Source: Myxococcales bacterium 68-20
Lineage (GTDB): Bacteria > Myxococcota_A > Polyangia > Polyangiales > Polyangiaceae
Reading direction: 5' to 3'
Assembly (NCBI GenBank): GCA_001899635.1
Contig: MKVQ01000013.1
Coordinates: forward strand, 84,771 to 148,770
Length of the DNA: 64,000 nucleotides
Of this stretch, positions 27,665 to 37,839 are shown one piece after another (positions within the stretch are counted from its first letter, which is position 1; every line of letters starts with the position of its first letter). Under the pieces are notes generated by a model. The model had not been told where the DNA came from. It made no database searches and saw only the letters and a list, made by a program, of their open reading frames with translations. Made by a program: the position numbers and the translations under genes.

Positions 27665-28021
27665 GGCTACCTCTCTCTCGCTTGGTCGCGCTCTAGCACC
27701 GGGCCGCTCGCGTGCACCTCGCGCGCGGCGTGCCCGCAGCGGCTCGGCGGAGCGAAGGCCGCGCCGGAGCCGCCCCTCGCCTCTGCCCACCGCAGCCTCC
27801 CGCCGCATGCAGGACGAGGTCCATCCCACACCGGCTCCAAGTACCCGAAATGCCGTCAAATCAATCACTTCGATTGCGGTACTCCGTCCTCAGGATGAGC
27901 TGACGAGGACGCACCGCCGAGGCATCCCGGCCGAGACCGGACGCCGCGGAGCCGGTCCAGTGCGAGGCCACACGCGTCTTCGTTTTGCCCTCCCTCGTGA
28001 CCGGTGTATTGAGCCGTCTCC
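27665..28021. other. divergent promoter region, membrane protein / accA
   Basis: 357 bases without a gene I can support. It holds the only AT-richer stretch nearby, including an inverted repeat CAATC-ACTTC-GATTG at 27862-27876. That is about 145 bases upstream of accA. No recognisable promoter boxes. Confidence 0.35.
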
Positions 28022-28975
<954 letters not shown>

Positions 28976-29194
28976 CGGCCAAACGCGACGGACGGGCCGG
29001 ATCGTCGACGCGCAGGCCGGGACGCGGTTTACGGGCGCAATCGGCTCGGAGCCTCCGTCGTCCCCTCGTTCGGCCGCCCCGGCCGGCCGACTGACCAGCT
29101 GACGCGTCGCATTACGGGCCTTTTGTCGAAAGGTTGGCCCGTCCGCCTGCCGCTTGTCGGCGTTCGTGCTATCGAGGGGCCCCGGTACGCTCTG

Positions 29195-29953
29195 ATGACG
29201 TCATCCATCACTCTCGAGGGGAAGGTCGCGATCGTCACTGGCGCGAGCCGCGGGATCGGTGAGGCGATCGCGCGGATGTTCGCAGCGAATGGCGCCAAGG
29301 TCGTCTGCGCCTCGCGAAAGCTCGAAGGCGTGACGGCAGTCGCGGAGTCGATCGGCCCGGCGGCGATCGCGGTCGCGGCTCACACCGGCCGAGAGGACGA
29401 CTGCGTCGCGCTCGTGCAGACGGCGGTCGAGAAGCTCGGCAAGGTCGACGTCCTCGTCAACAACGCAGCGACGAACCCGTACTTCGGGTCGATGCTCGAC
29501 GTCGACGTCGGCGCCTGGGACAAGACCTTCGAGGTCAACACCAAGGGCTACTTCTGGATGGCTCGCGAGGTGGCGCGCCATCTACGCGCGCGGGACGCGG
29601 CCGGCTCGATCATCAACATGGCGAGCGTCGCGGGAATCGTCGCGTCGCCACTCCAGGGCGTCTACGCGATGACCAAGGCGGCGGTCATCTCGATGACCAA
29701 GACGCTCGCGTACGAGCTCGCGGGGAACAAGATCCGCGTCAACGCCATCGCGCCCGGCTTCGTCGACACGAAGTTCGCCGCCGCGGTGCTGAAGAACGAC
29801 GCCCTCCTCGACGAAGTGCTCAGAATGACTCCGATGAAACGCTACGGACAGCCCGACGAGATCGCCGGCTGCGCCCTCTACCTCGCGTCGGATTCCGCCA
29901 GTTACTTGACTGGACAGGCCATTGTGATCGACGGAGGTATGACGATCGCGTGA
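29195..29953 (+). CDS. SDR family oxidoreductase
   Basis: Classical short-chain dehydrogenase of 252 residues. Cofactor motif TGASRGIGEAIA, NNAATNPYFG, active-site Ser in IINMASVAGIVASP, and YAMTKAAVISMTK with catalytic Tyr and Lys are all present; VNAIAPGFVDTKF and the terminal LTGQAIVIDGGM complete the family pattern. It resembles 3-ketoacyl-ACP reductase-like and sorbitol-type SDRs; the substrate is not clear. Placement just after accA hints at lipid metabolism but the 219-base gap argues against one operon. ATG at 29195 is chosen over upstream codons because the SDR core starts right after it. Confidence 0.88.
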   Translation: MTSSITLEGKVAIVTGASRGIGEAIARMFAANGAKVVCASRKLEGVTAVAESIGPAAIAVAAHTGREDDCVALVQTAVEKLGKVDVLVNNAATNPYFGSMLDVDVGAWDKTFEVNTKGYFWMAREVARHLRARDAAGSIINMASVAGIVASPLQGVYAMTKAAVISMTKTLAYELAGNKIRVNAIAPGFVDTKFAAAVLKNDALLDEVLRMTPMKRYGQPDEIAGCALYLASDSASYLTGQAIVIDGGMTIA

Positions 29954-29981
29954 TCGCGCGGTCGTTCGAGGACGGATCGAG

Positions 29982-31619
29982 ATGCAGCGGGGAGACATCG
30001 TCGCAGGCAAATACCGGCTGAACCAGCCCCTCGGAAGCGGGGGGATGGCCGAGGTCTGGTCGGCGACGAACACGTTCACCGAGCGCCAGGTCGCCATCAA
30101 GTTCATGAACGCGCAGGTCGCGAAGACGCCCGAGGCGGCGGCTCGCTTCCTGAAGGAGGCGAAGGTCTCCGCGCGCGTGAACCACCCGAACATCATCGAC
30201 ATCCACGACGTCGGTCAGACGGAGCAGAGCCAGCTCTTCCTCGTGATGGAGCTGCTCACGGGCTTCCCGCTCGAGGTCGCCCTCCGCCGGCAGACGCCGC
30301 CGATGACCCTCTACGAGTTCGCGATCGTGATGATCGAGGTCGGCGATGCGCTCGCGGCAGCGCACAAGGCCGGCATCGTCCATCGCGATCTCAAGCCGAC
30401 GAACATCTACCTCCACAAGGTGAAGGACGGCGTCGCGATCCCGAAGGTGCTCGACTTCGGCGTCAGCAAGTTCCTCGAGGACGACACGAACCACGCGCTC
30501 ACGGTCGCCGGTACCGTCCTCGGCTCGCCGCTCTACATGAGCCCGGAGCAGGCGCGCGGCGAGTCGCATCTCGACGGCCGGACGGACATCTTCGCGTTCG
30601 GCGCGATCCTCTTCGAGGCGCTCTGCGGCTACCGCCCCTACGAGGCGAAGAACTTCAACGCGCTCATCGTCAAGATCGCCACGACGAAGCCGAAGGCGAT
30701 CGACGCGTGTGCACCGCACGTCCCCGACTCGCTTCGTCGCGTCGTGCGCGCGTGCATGGAGACGGATCTCAAACGCCGCGCTCAGACCTTCGAGGAGGTC
30801 GTCGAGATGATGCGCCAGGCGATGCCCGAGCTCGAGGCCTCGCCGATCCGCCTTCCGACGCCGCTCATCGCCACTGCCGTCGTCGATCCGGACGCGACCA
30901 ACGCGCTCCCGGTGCTCCGCGCCAGCGATCGTCCGCCCTCCATCGCCCCGGTCCCGTATACGGGCGACACCGTCCCGGGCATGACGAGCTCGGGCAGCAT
31001 CAGCGTGCCCCCCCCTCCACCGAACGTCCCGTCGGACACGTGGGCCGCGCCCAACACGTCTGCCCCGAGCGGCTCGTCGTGGCAGACGCCGAACACGTCG
31101 TACGCGTCGATCGTCTCGGTCCCGAAGAAGCGCAGCCCCGCCTGGCTCGTGGCCGCGGGCGCGGCCCTCGTCGTCGGCGGGATCGGCATCGGCGCAGTCG
31201 TAGCAGCTCGCCCGCAGACGGATGCGTCTCCGGTCGCGGCGCGCACGCCCGACACGACGGCCCCGCAGTCGCCCGCGTCCGATCCGGCGAGCGCCGCCCC
31301 GATCACGACGCCCGCTCCTGAGCAGACCGCGCCGGCTTCGAACGAGCCCCCCACGGTCAGCGTCGACTCGCTGCCGGGCGCGAAGAGCGCCGCGCCCGTC
31401 GCGAAGGGCTCGGGCCGCCTCAACGTCGCGGCATCGCCGGGCTGGTGCACGATCACGATCGACGGCAAGGAGCACGGCCCCACCCCGCTCGCGAGCATCG
31501 ATCTCGCCGCGGGTCCGCATCAGATCGTCTGCAAGCCGGCCACGGGCAAGGCGCGCACCGCAAGCGTGATTGTCCAGGACGGCGCGAGCTCCAAGTACCG
31601 CTTCGCGCTCGACGACTGA
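29982..31619 (+). CDS. Ser/Thr protein kinase with PEGA domain
   Basis: 545 residues starting MQRGDIVAGKYRLNQPLGSGG. Kinase domain about 11-270: GSGGMAEVW, VAIKFM, HRDLKPTN, DFGVSKF, and SPEQARGE. A Pro/Thr-rich linker is followed by one transmembrane helix near 385-410 (AAGAALVVGGIGIGAVVAA) and, after another Pro/Ala linker, a C-terminal PEGA domain (LNVAASPGWCTITIDGKEHG, then TPLASIDLAAGPH). It begins 28 bases after the SDR gene, so they may be co-transcribed. The ligand of the PEGA part is unknown. Confidence 0.9.
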   Translation: MQRGDIVAGKYRLNQPLGSGGMAEVWSATNTFTERQVAIKFMNAQVAKTPEAAARFLKEAKVSARVNHPNIIDIHDVGQTEQSQLFLVMELLTGFPLEVALRRQTPPMTLYEFAIVMIEVGDALAAAHKAGIVHRDLKPTNIYLHKVKDGVAIPKVLDFGVSKFLEDDTNHALTVAGTVLGSPLYMSPEQARGESHLDGRTDIFAFGAILFEALCGYRPYEAKNFNALIVKIATTKPKAIDACAPHVPDSLRRVVRACMETDLKRRAQTFEEVVEMMRQAMPELEASPIRLPTPLIATAVVDPDATNALPVLRASDRPPSIAPVPYTGDTVPGMTSSGSISVPPPPPNVPSDTWAAPNTSAPSGSSWQTPNTSYASIVSVPKKRSPAWLVAAGAALVVGGIGIGAVVAARPQTDASPVAARTPDTTAPQSPASDPASAAPITTPAPEQTAPASNEPPTVSVDSLPGAKSAAPVAKGSGRLNVAASPGWCTITIDGKEHGPTPLASIDLAAGPHQIVCKPATGKARTASVIVQDGASSKYRFALDD

Positions 31620-31722
31620 CGCCTACGTCGCGCTCACCTTCGAGCCGCCTACTCGCGTCGAGGAGGCGCGGCAGCTCGGTCGTGACGTTCGCCCTTCGGC
31701 GACGACATTCGAGCCGCGAGCC

Positions 31723-33180
31723 CTACGCGGCGTCGACCGCCTTCTTCGACCCGTCGGGAACCGCGACGGGCACGACGGCGTTCGTCATCGCCTGGTTCTC
31801 GCGGATGATGGTGCGGGCGAGGAGGAGCCACACGGCGATGAGCCCCGTGTTGACCATGGCGAAGCTCCGTACCGGCCAGCTCAGGAGCTCGCCCCCGACG
31901 TACACGAGACCGGCAGAGGCGACGTCGCCCATGCGGACGAAGAACGTGTCGACTGCCTGCTTCGCCTTGTACTTCATCTCCGTCGACGTCGGCAGCCAGA
32001 GCATGTTCCGGACGGTGTTGTTGACCGAGTAGTCCGACGCGTTCTCCGCGATCTTCCCGGGCCGGAGCACCGAGAGCTCGCCAACGCCGAGGAGAGCCGG
32101 CAGCGTGAGGAGCGCGACGGAGTCGAAGAGCGAGATCACCGGCAGGACGAAGAGCGCGATCCGGAGGCCACCTAGCTTCACGATCCGCGAGACCGCGAAC
32201 GACTGGAGGACGACGCCGAGCACGTTCACCCAGAGGAAGAAGTCGCCGTAGAAGCTGGTGCCGAAGCTCTTCGTGAACTTCCGCACGGCGTCGTCGCCGA
32301 CGATCCCCGCTGCCGCCGCGGCCTCCATCGCCTTCGCCTTCACGAGGACGCTGAGGATGTACTCGCCGTTGGTGTTCACGAACGAAAAGACGAGCGAGAA
32401 GACGGCAATCGCGACGAGGTACTTGTGCCGGAAGACGAGCGCGAAGGCCCCGTCCGTTCCGCTGTTCTCGCGCGCGCCGACCGCGACGGACTCCGGCTCG
32501 CGGGAGGGATGCCGGGGCGCGCGCAGCGCCGCTCGATGCTCGCGCGCGTGCGCCATCTGCGTGAGCGTGGCGCACCCGACGAGGAGCGCTCCGCTCACGA
32601 GGAGCAGCTCGTAGATGCCGAGGCCGAGCGTGTCCTTGAGGAAGCTCGTGACGTACGCCCCGAGCGCAGCCCCCACCGATGCGCCGATGCCAACGAGCGC
32701 GAAGAGGCGCTTGCCTTGTTCCGGGGTGTAGAGGTCGTTCGCGAACGCCCAGAACTGGGCGACGACCATCATGTTGAAGATGCCGACCCAGACGTAGAAC
32801 ACGAGCCCGAGGTTGTGCTCCACCGACGGAATCTTCGAGAGCACCCAGAAGAGGACGAGATGCGACGCGAAGAAGAGCGTCACCCCAGCGACGAGCTTGT
32901 TCTTCGGCAACCGGCTCGCGACGCGTGCGTAGGCCGGCACGGCCACGAGGAGCGCGACGGCGATCGCGGCCGAGAGGTAGCTCTTGTACTCGGCCCCCGA
33001 CTTCATCGCGAGGACGAGCCCCTCGCGCACGGGCTTGATGACGTAGTACGCCGTGAGCAGCAAGAAGACGTTGAACGTCAGGAGCAGGGCCGTGCCCCCC
33101 TCTCCCGCTTTCACCTCCGTCACGATGCCGAGCGCGCGCTCGAGCGGCGAACGCGATCCTTCCGTCGAGCTCCCGGTCAT
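31723..33180 (-). CDS. Npt1/Npt2-type nucleotide transporter-like membrane protein
   Basis: 485 residues with about 12 predicted transmembrane helices. The N-terminal signature FNVFLLLTAYYVIKPVREGLV and later NDLYTPEQGKRLFALVGIGASVG place it with the ATP/ADP translocase-like (NTT/Tlc) family, which exchanges nucleotides in intracellular bacteria and plastids but also has members of unknown role in free-living bacteria. A free-living host has no obvious use for ATP import, so a different substrate is possible. It is divergent from a second related protein, 69 bases apart. Confidence 0.8.
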   Translation of the reverse strand: MTGSSTEGSRSPLERALGIVTEVKAGEGGTALLLTFNVFLLLTAYYVIKPVREGLVLAMKSGAEYKSYLSAAIAVALLVAVPAYARVASRLPKNKLVAGVTLFFASHLVLFWVLSKIPSVEHNLGLVFYVWVGIFNMMVVAQFWAFANDLYTPEQGKRLFALVGIGASVGAALGAYVTSFLKDTLGLGIYELLLVSGALLVGCATLTQMAHAREHRAALRAPRHPSREPESVAVGARENSGTDGAFALVFRHKYLVAIAVFSLVFSFVNTNGEYILSVLVKAKAMEAAAAAGIVGDDAVRKFTKSFGTSFYGDFFLWVNVLGVVLQSFAVSRIVKLGGLRIALFVLPVISLFDSVALLTLPALLGVGELSVLRPGKIAENASDYSVNNTVRNMLWLPTSTEMKYKAKQAVDTFFVRMGDVASAGLVYVGGELLSWPVRSFAMVNTGLIAVWLLLARTIIRENQAMTNAVVPVAVPDGSKKAVDAA

Positions 33181-33249
33181 CGTCGGGCTGGAGAATACCG
33201 GCTCCGCATCACATCGCTTGGACTTTGTTGATAAGCTCGCGCTCGCGTC

Positions 33250-35580
33250 GTGGGAGGATCCAAGACCGAAAACTCGAGCGATTCGCGACCGGCCGTCTGG
33301 CCTGCGATGATCGCTTCCGCTTCACTCGTGGCTCAGCTCGTCGCGGGCAAGGCGACGCGCGACGCGCTCTTCCTCACGCACTTCGGGCTCACGGTCCTGC
33401 CCGCCGCGATGATCGGCGCGGCGCTTCTCTCCGCGCTGTCGGTCATCGTCATGTCGCGCCTGCTCACGCGAGCTGGCCCCGCGCGCGTCGTCCCGGCGAC
33501 CTTTGCCGTCTCGGCCATCCTCTTCCTCGTCGAGTGGTCGATCAGCCTCGAGAGCGAGCGCGCGACGGCGATCGCCGTCTATGCCCACACGGCGGTCTTC
33601 AGCACGGCCATCGGGAGCGCATTCTGGTCGCTCGTCAACGAGCGCTTCGACCCGCACGAGGCGAAGCGTCTCGTCAGCCGGATCACGAGCGGCGGAACGA
33701 TCGGGGGTGTCATCGGCGGTCTGCTCGTGTGGCGAGCGTCGTCGCACATCTCCGTTCCGATGATGCTCGCCCTCCTCGCGGCGATGAGCGTCGCCGGACT
33801 CTGGGGCTCGCTGCGCACCGCGCCTTTGGAACAACGCAAGGCGAAGCCGCGCGCGATCGTGACCCGCGCGGGAGTGATGGTGCTCGGCGAGAAGCCGTAC
33901 CTCCGCCTCCTGGCGTTGCTCGTAGGTGCCGGCGCGGTCGTCCAGGCGCTCCTCGACTGGCTCCTCAGCGCCCACGCGACGCACGAGTACGGCCAGGGCC
34001 CGCAGCTCCTCGGCTTCTTCGCGTTCTTCAACATGATCGTCGGCGTGCTCTCGTTCGCGGCGCAGATCGGGCTCACGCGCGTCGCCCTGGAGAAGCGCGG
34101 GCTCGTCGGCACGATCAAGCTCCATCCGATGAGCGTCACGGCGGGGGTCGTCCTCGCGCTCGTGCTTCCGATCTTCTGGCCGGTCCTCGTCCTCCGCGTG
34201 ATCGAGGGCGTGACCCGGGGCTCGCTCTATCGATCCGCGTACGAGCTCTTCTACACGCCGGTCCCCGCCGCGAAGAAGCGCGCCACGAAGACGCTCATCG
34301 ATGTGGGGGTCGACCGGATCGGTACTGCGCTCGGAAGCGCGTTCCTCTTCGTCGTCGCCGGGCTCGCTCCGCTCTCCCTGCAGACGCGCATCGCGCTCTT
34401 CGGCGTCCTCGCGATGACCGCAGCCGCATGGCTCATCGCCTCTCGGCTCCAGGACGGATACGTCTCGGCACTGGCGTCGAGCCTCAAGTCGGGCGCGGTC
34501 GCCCTCGATGACGACGACGCAGAGGATCTGATCACGAGGAAGACGCTCGCCGAGACCACGGCGCTGCTCGATCGCGACAAGCTCATCTCGCACATCGATC
34601 GGCTCCAGCGGCAGAAGGCTGCGGAGGGAAACGTCGCCATCGCCCCTGGGAGAGCCCCGAGCGGAGCGCCGTTGTCGGAACGTGCACCGCAAGGCTCCAC
34701 CGGTGAGCTCGCACTGCTCTTCGACCCGACCGACAAGGTCCTGGCGCGCGGGGCGGCGCTCCGCTCGGGAGATCCGACGGCGATCAAGCAAGCGCTCGCC
34801 TCACCGCTGTCCCCGACGCTCGCTCCGTTCGTGATCCCGCTGCTCTCGAACGATGCTGTGGTCCGCGATGTCGTGAGGTCGCTCCGCCGAGCTGCGCCGA
34901 AGATCGCGGGGATGCTGCTCGACCACCTGCTCGACCACGACGTCGACCTCCGCGTGCGCCGCCGGATACCGCGCATCCTCAAGGTGTGCCGCACCCAGCG
35001 CGTCGCGAGCGGCCTCGTCTTTGCGCTCCGCGATCCTGCGTTCGAGGTGCGGGCGCAAGTCGGCATCGCGCTCGGCCAGCTCGCCGAAGACAGCGCGATC
35101 TCGCTCGAGCACGAGACGATCCTCGAGCTCGCCCTCCACGAGCTCACCACCGGGCGGCCGACGTGGTCCATCGGCTCCCGGGTCAGCATCGAGCCGGTGA
35201 GCGACGCCCCCGAGCGATCGCGCGACGGCGACGCCGCGTCAGGAATGCCGCAGTCCGCCCCGCCGTCACCGAAGGACGAACGGATCGAGCGGGACGATCT
35301 CCGGCGTGGGCTCGGCCACGTCTTCGCGCTCCTCGGTCTCGTGCTCGATCGCGAGCCGCTCTCGATCGCGTACCGGGCGCTCGGTGCGGAGGACCCAGCC
35401 CTCCGCGGGACGGCCTTCGAGTACCTCGAGGTCGTCCTTCCGCCTCGACTGCGCGAGGTGGTCGTTCCGCTCCTCGGCGACGTGAAGGCGCCGCCACGAA
35501 GTCGCGAACGCGGAACGAACGAGCTCGCCGCCGAGCTCCTCCGCTCGCGAGGCGGCCTCGTGCGGCCGTCCTCGCTCTGA
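33250..35580 (+). CDS. NTT-like transporter fused to HEAT repeats
   Basis: 776 residues. The first ~410 are a polytopic membrane domain related to the neighbouring NTT-like protein (SLVAQLVAGKATRDALFLTH, then NERFDPHEAKRLVSRITSGG and TIGGVIGG). After a linker rich in Asp/Glu, residues about 520-776 are soluble and helical with HEAT-type units (LDHDVDLRVRRRIPRILKVC, DPAFEVRAQVGIALGQLAED). GTG at 33250 is the start used; ATG at 33307 is an alternative that loses 19 residues. The fused HEAT part probably binds a partner protein on the cytoplasmic face. Confidence 0.8.
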   Translation: MGGSKTENSSDSRPAVWPAMIASASLVAQLVAGKATRDALFLTHFGLTVLPAAMIGAALLSALSVIVMSRLLTRAGPARVVPATFAVSAILFLVEWSISLESERATAIAVYAHTAVFSTAIGSAFWSLVNERFDPHEAKRLVSRITSGGTIGGVIGGLLVWRASSHISVPMMLALLAAMSVAGLWGSLRTAPLEQRKAKPRAIVTRAGVMVLGEKPYLRLLALLVGAGAVVQALLDWLLSAHATHEYGQGPQLLGFFAFFNMIVGVLSFAAQIGLTRVALEKRGLVGTIKLHPMSVTAGVVLALVLPIFWPVLVLRVIEGVTRGSLYRSAYELFYTPVPAAKKRATKTLIDVGVDRIGTALGSAFLFVVAGLAPLSLQTRIALFGVLAMTAAAWLIASRLQDGYVSALASSLKSGAVALDDDDAEDLITRKTLAETTALLDRDKLISHIDRLQRQKAAEGNVAIAPGRAPSGAPLSERAPQGSTGELALLFDPTDKVLARGAALRSGDPTAIKQALASPLSPTLAPFVIPLLSNDAVVRDVVRSLRRAAPKIAGMLLDHLLDHDVDLRVRRRIPRILKVCRTQRVASGLVFALRDPAFEVRAQVGIALGQLAEDSAISLEHETILELALHELTTGRPTWSIGSRVSIEPVSDAPERSRDGDAASGMPQSAPPSPKDERIERDDLRRGLGHVFALLGLVLDREPLSIAYRALGAEDPALRGTAFEYLEVVLPPRLREVVVPLLGDVKAPPRSRERGTNELAAELLRSRGGLVRPSSL

Positions 35581-35630
35581 GCCCCAACGAGCTTTCCGCT
35601 AGCGCCGTTCCCGCCTATCGTGCGAGTGCC

Positions 35631-37154
35631 TTGGCTCGCTCGGCGTTGGTTCGCTCGTTCTTCGGCGCCTTCGCCTCGATCCTCGCGTTCGCCCCGACGC
35701 CGGCCTTCGCTCGCGCGGACGACCCGCCCGCCACGTCTGCACCGGCGCAACCGAGAGACGAGGAGACGAGCCGCCGAACGCAGACGAACCCGCCTTCCGG
35801 GGCGCGATCGGAGCAGGCCCCCGGCCAGATCGGTACCGCCGATGCGCCGGCGGCCACCGGGCGCCCGCCCGCCGCGGCAGGGACCGGAACGACGAGCCCG
35901 AAGCGTCCCCTCCCCGACTACGGCGGTCGCGGCGCCCCGGACACGACCGCGGCCGACGTCGCGCTGTGGATCCCGCGCGTGATCCTCGCGCCGCTCTACC
36001 TCGTGAGCGAATACGTCGTCCGCCGTCCGCTCGGCTGGCTCATCACGACCGCCGAGCAGAAGCAGTGGCCCTCGGCCATCCGCGACTTCTTCCTCTTCGG
36101 CCCCGAGAAGAAGGCCGGGATCGTCCCGACGGCGTTCCTCGACTTCGGCATCCGCGCGAGCGTCGGTGTCTACGCGTTCTGGGACGACCTTCTCGCTCCT
36201 GGCAATCACCTCCGCCTCCACGCGTCGACGCTCGGCGCCGATTGGCTCCAGGGCGCCATCGCCGACCGGATCCCGCTCGGCAAGGATGCGTCGGTCGACC
36301 TACGGCTCGAGGGCACCCACCGGCCCGACAACATCTTCCACGGGCTCGGCCCTCGCACTCTCCAGGAGAACCGCACCCGCTTCGGGATCGATCAGGTCCG
36401 CGCCCGCCCGGTCTTCGAGATGACGTGGTGGAAGGGCAGCCGCGTCTCGACGGAGGCCGGCTTCAAGTACGTCGCGTTCCGCGACGATGCTTGTTGCGAC
36501 GACCCTTCCCTCGTCACCGCGATCCGCGATGGCTGGCAGACCGCGCCCCCCGCGTTCGGCACCGGGTACTCGAGCGTGTACCAGCGCGGCGAGCTCACCA
36601 TCGACACGCGCGACGAGAGACCGAAGAGCCAGAGCGGCGTCCGCCTCGATCTCGAGGTCGAGCACGCGTCGAACGTCCGCCGCGCCAGCAGCAACTGGGT
36701 CCGTTACGGCGGGAGCGCCAGCGCGATCCTCGACATCAAGAACAACCGCACCATCGGCCTCACGGTCACGACGCTCTTCGCCGATCCGATCTCGCGCGGC
36801 GCCGAGATTCCGTTCACCGAACAGATCGTCCTCGGGGGCTCGGGGCCGATGCGCGGCTACCTCTACGGCCGGCTCGTCGACCGGAGCGCCGCCGTCGCGA
36901 CGCTGAAGTACAAGTGGCCGATCTGGGTCTTCCTCGACGGCACGATCCAGCTCGCGACAGGGAACGTCTTCGGACCGCAGCTCGAAGGCTTCAAGTCGAA
37001 GCTGCTACGCCTCTCCGGCGCGATCGGAATCGAGAGCATCGGCAGCCCGGACCACACGTTCGAGCTCCTCGCGGGATTCGGCACCGAGACCTTCGAGCAC
37101 GGCGCAGAGGTCAACTCGCTCCGCGTGCTCTTCGGCACGAACCGCGGGTTCTAA
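35631..37154 (+). CDS. Omp85/BamA-like outer-membrane barrel without POTRA domains
   Basis: 507 residues. TTG at 35631 gives a good signal peptide ending TPAFA; no ATG fits. A Pro/Thr/Ala-rich spacer precedes a C-terminal barrel of about 370 residues with Omp85 landmarks: TIDTRDERPKSQSGVRLDLE, then EQIVLGGSGPMRGYLYGRLVD (the RGY motif of strand 12) and a terminal aromatic NRGF. No POTRA repeats are visible, so it resembles barrel-only members used for export of a specific partner. It lies 50 bases after the NTT-HEAT gene and may be co-transcribed. Confidence 0.78.
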   Translation: MARSALVRSFFGAFASILAFAPTPAFARADDPPATSAPAQPRDEETSRRTQTNPPSGARSEQAPGQIGTADAPAATGRPPAAAGTGTTSPKRPLPDYGGRGAPDTTAADVALWIPRVILAPLYLVSEYVVRRPLGWLITTAEQKQWPSAIRDFFLFGPEKKAGIVPTAFLDFGIRASVGVYAFWDDLLAPGNHLRLHASTLGADWLQGAIADRIPLGKDASVDLRLEGTHRPDNIFHGLGPRTLQENRTRFGIDQVRARPVFEMTWWKGSRVSTEAGFKYVAFRDDACCDDPSLVTAIRDGWQTAPPAFGTGYSSVYQRGELTIDTRDERPKSQSGVRLDLEVEHASNVRRASSNWVRYGGSASAILDIKNNRTIGLTVTTLFADPISRGAEIPFTEQIVLGGSGPMRGYLYGRLVDRSAAVATLKYKWPIWVFLDGTIQLATGNVFGPQLEGFKSKLLRLSGAIGIESIGSPDHTFELLAGFGTETFEHGAEVNSLRVLFGTNRGF

Positions 37155-37386
37155 GCGACTCGGAAGTCCCAGCCGAACCCGCCCCGCGCGATCGGCCCGC
37201 TCAGCAATGCGGGGCGGTTCGCTGCGTGGAGCCTCGCTCTCGCCCGCTCCGCACAATCACGCAGCGTCGTCGCGACGTGCGAGCCGAAGCCGCGAGACGT
37301 CGGCGACGTCCGACACGTTCGTCGGCGTCATCGCGCTTGGCGGGCTCGCCACGACGTGCAAGTTAAGGGGTAGATCGGAGCTGGTG

Positions 37387-37839
37387 ATGCGCCGCTCGCG
37401 CGACTTCAACGTGACCTCAGCTGTGCTCATTCTGTCGAGCTTGCTCGTCTCGACCGCGATCGGCTGCTCGGACCCGAAGGGCACCCCGACCGAGTCGGCT
37501 CCGGTGTGCCTCGAAACAGGTATCGACGAGTCGTGCACGCCCGCCTACGAGCCGACCTACGACGCGCTCTACGCCAACACGTTCCAGCGGAGCTGCGCCG
37601 CGTCGGGCGTGAGCTGCCATGCCTCGACCGGCAAGCAAGGCGGCGTCGACTTCGGCGATCCCGAATCCGGCTACGAAGGGCTGAGGACCAAGCTGCGCGC
37701 GGGCGAGCCCGAGTGCAGCATCCTCGTCCACCGCATCGTCGCGACGGACGGCAAGGTCCGCATGCCGCCGGGACGCTCGCTCACAGCGGGAGAACAATGC
37801 GCGATCATCAAGTGGGTCGCCGACGGAGCCCGCCGGTGA
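37387..37839 (+). CDS. lipoprotein with atypical cytochrome c motif
   Basis: 150 residues from ATG at 37387 (GGAG upstream). The signal ends TAIGC with lipobox Cys. The core reads YANTFQRSCAASGVSCHAST: a CX6CH motif where normal haem c sites are CXXCH, followed by MPPGRSLTAGEQCAIIKWV, which is the Met-ligand end of planctomycete-type cytochrome c domains. Haem may be bound with a non-standard loop or not at all. The stop overlaps the start of a pentahaem cytochrome gene (GTGA), so both are probably one electron-transfer unit. The 230 bases upstream hold no gene. Confidence 0.75.
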   Translation: MRRSRDFNVTSAVLILSSLLVSTAIGCSDPKGTPTESAPVCLETGIDESCTPAYEPTYDALYANTFQRSCAASGVSCHASTGKQGGVDFGDPESGYEGLRTKLRAGEPECSILVHRIVATDGKVRMPPGRSLTAGEQCAIIKWVADGARR

